The notes under the pieces were generated by a model. That model saw nothing but the letters and a program-made list of their open reading frames with translations. It did no database searches and had not been told where the DNA came from. From Nymphaea colorata (taxonomy: Eukaryota; Streptophyta; Magnoliopsida; Nymphaeales; Nymphaeaceae), in assembly GCF_008831285.2 (NCBI RefSeq), contig NC_045140.1:20458370-20522369 (forward strand): a DNA stretch of 64,000 nt, read 5' to 3'. The position numbers and the translations under genes are program-made. Below, in pieces: positions 61,701 to 64,000 of the stretch (position 1 is its first letter; each line of letters begins with the position of its first letter).

Positions 61701-63865
61701 TATTTGGGTGATACATAAAGGTCACAAAAATTTTTAATTCCTCAAAATGAGAAAGAAAGTTCAGGAAAAACCAAATAAAACTAACAATTATCAAGAAAAA
61801 ATGGCTGAAGACTTAAAATTCAAAGACCTTTCAAACTAAGAAACAACAGAATGTAATTTGTGAGGAAAGTGAAGCTCATGCAGTTTTCACATAATTGAAA
61901 ATGATCTAACACAAAATAATGAGTTAGTACCTGCATAATGAATAATTAACAGGGGACTACTTCCTTCTTTGGAAATTCTCCCACTGCTTCCAGATGTATT
62001 TCTGTTGATAACGTTATCAGAATCCAGTAAACTAAGTTGCCAAGCTTTTATTGTCACAGGAATTGTGACTTCTGCACCAGGCTTCAGAGGGAGAGCAGAC
62101 TTTAGAATTTCACGTGCAACTGACAAAATAGAATCTTGATTTCTACCAGAGAAAGAGATATGTGCCTCTTCAACAGGAACAGTCCCAGCATTTGCTATGT
62201 TTATAGAAACATCACGAATTTCACCTTCATACAACATGGCAGCATCGCCACCTCCAACAACATGAGAGCCAAGTAGTGGCAAGGGAGGTAGCACAGAAAT
62301 ATTTGGTGTCAAAATTTTCCGGAACTTTGATGATCCACAGCTGCGAAAAGGATCTGAAAGTACCAGGCCCTGTGTGGCTCCAAGTAACAAGTTCTCAACA
62401 TCTTTGAAAAGGTGCTCAGTTATTACACCAAAACAATGTACTATGCATCCTGGAACTGTCAATGGACCAACTGAAGTTGGAACACCAGATAATGATATAG
62501 TCTTGGCTGAGTTAGGGGCAAGACAAACACTCGTGGGGAAAGCATTGAAATTTCCAGAGTGAACTGAAAGGTATATGCTATCAACAGTTAAGTCAAAAGC
62601 ACACGGATTTGCCAACTCCACCAAAACTTGAACTGGTTCCCCAACTATCCAAGTCAGCTCCTGCTTATTTCCATCACTTGGCTCTCCTTTGCTGAAAGGT
62701 GTGTAGATAAAAGGACCAGTAGGAGCAGATCCCATCCACCATTCCTCTTTTGCTGGATTTCTCTTTACAATATCCATTTGTGAAGGATGTAATGGAAAGG
62801 AATGTAACCTAAGAAATGGTAGAGCCCATAAAAGAGGAATGTGAATATTGACATTTTATGCTAAACATAACACTTGTACAGAGGCATCCACCAAGAACTT
62901 TACAGAATGACGATGTTACGCCACATTATGAATATATTTTGAATATCAGACCGCTAATTAATACAACACTATCAGGAAAAGAGACAATGTTATGCACTGA
63001 AAATTATCAAAGCCACTTAGCAGGATTATTGTAATGCACCAGGAATAAAAACAATTTATCACACACTTAAAAACTACCCGAATCATTAACATTGATCAAG
63101 CTCAAACTGGAAATAAACTGTAGAATACATATAGGGACATAAAAAATACTCTCTGGATATTTAGTAAGCAGGTAGTCCTTCTCAAACTTCTATAGTGATT
63201 GTTTTGGCTAGGTGTCAAATGTTAACATTTCTTTGACCTATTTCACAAATATTGTTATATTTCTTGAAAAGAATACAGAAAAAAAAAACATGAATTATGT
63301 CATGGTGTGTTTAGAAATGCAGCTATAGTGCTTCTCAAAAAGAATGAGAGTAAACATTTTCATTTTCAAAAAACTTTTTAATATGATCAGAAACTATAGA
63401 AACACTTTTGTAAAATAAAAAAAAAAGTGTTCCTTTTCAATGAAGAACAGTCTTTTCTATAGTTTATCTAATTCCATTTTGCTAATATAAATTCAAGAAA
63501 GATGTACCTGATAAATGGAAGAGCAGGATCAGCACACCGAGTTCCTGAGGGGATTCTCTCTGCTGAATTTGCAAGTGCACTAGCAAGGCCACTTTGGCCA
63601 GCAGGAGTGATAAGGGGATAATAAGATCTAAGAAGGCGAGCTGCTGCACTCCATGCAGCAAGAGGATCGCCAGCACGAACAGAAGACAGCAATATCTCTC
63701 TAAGAACAACCATTTGGATGGTACTCCAGTGTGATTCGAACAATGCAACTACTGATTGAGAATGGTTCCTTCCACTTTCAGAATTGCAAGACTGTAGCTC
63801 TTTTACCTTTGAGGAATGACTAACACACAAGTCAACATGATAATCAAACCCATTATTGCACACTG
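58782..63865 (-). CDS. TRS120 (TRAPPII-specific subunit), C-terminal part, runs off the right edge
   Basis: Four coding exons are visible: 63865 (or 63862)-63508, 62808-61931, 61377-60406 and 59002-58782 (stop TAA). All are GT-AG and the phases fit (2-1-1). About 808 residues are encoded; the N-terminal third lies past 64000. Recognisable blocks are VLREILLSSVRAGDPLAAWS with GTRCADPALPFIR, the LHSFPLHPSQ block with GPFIYTPFSKG, VLVELANPCAFDL and NAGTVPVEEAH, then RTRIDRDYSARVLIPLEHFK and ALQTSVMDILLPDPLTFGF. The last is LYFLVPGEYTLLGAAVIDE. These match plant TRS120 (Arabidopsis At5g11040, about 1186 residues), relative of animal TRAPPC9. It is a subunit of the TRAPPII tether acting at the trans-Golgi, with Rab-A GTPases, in cytokinesis and polarised secretion. 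The C-terminal part is largely beta-sandwich repeats. Confidence 0.93.
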
Positions 63866-64000
63866 CTATGGTTGTGAAAAATAAAAATTCCCAACCTATG
63901 ACTTTTTCTCAATGACCCAAAAAAAGGGAAAAAAAATTGGAGACTTCTAAGACCTCAGTCCTTAACATGGGGAAATTTAGGCTTTCACCCATAATTCAGC

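Overview
This is nuclear DNA of a flowering plant. The evidence is large AT-rich GT-AG introns, plant-only gene architectures (a chloroplast adenylate kinase fused to a DUF1995 domain, an endomembrane TM9/EMP70 protein, a plant-type TRS120), CT-rich leaders, and plant-style SINE, hAT-MITE and solo-LTR insertions. Gene density is low (about nine genes in 64 kb) and one gene spans 15 kb, which suggests a medium-sized genome. I cannot name the species from sequence alone. No rRNA, tRNA, CRISPR or organellar genes were seen.

Layout, left to right. A 5-kb non-coding flank holds a 280-bp repeat pair. An intron-free gene (+, 5175-5696) encodes a small protein with a YAGxxF...PSxLPxP motif like that of Edc1/PNRC2 decapping activators. 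A secreted proline-rich protein (-, 8029-8694) follows. A 19-exon chloroplast adenylate kinase plus DUF1995 gene (-, 10850-26035) could be reconstructed exon by exon to a 602-codon frame. A TM9/EMP70 protein lies just upstream on the same strand (-, 28824-30797). Divergently, an eight-exon R3H plus double G-patch protein (+, 33413-39345) was assembled to 736 residues. Next are a two-exon nuclear-type protein ending in a DLNLP motif (-, 40911-42746), a locally duplicated block with a SINE (42.7-45.5 kb), a CHCH-domain protein (+, 49387-49902 or further), a small two-helix membrane protein (-, 54332-54628), and the C-terminal two thirds of TRS120 (-, 58782 to past the right edge).

The genes are independent nuclear genes, not an operon. 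Two themes recur: RNA metabolism (the decapping-motif protein and the R3H/G-patch protein) and the endomembrane system (TM9 protein and TRS120, a TRAPPII tether subunit). The neighbouring adenylate kinase and TM9 genes also sit side by side in Arabidopsis (from memory, At5g35170 and At5g35160), which points to a very old conserved gene pair. The most striking structural signals are the bipartite decapping motif, a SINE whose target duplication and unoccupied paralogous site are both in the window, an exact 170-bp tandem duplication in an intron, and a complete hAT-type MITE with 8-bp target duplications.
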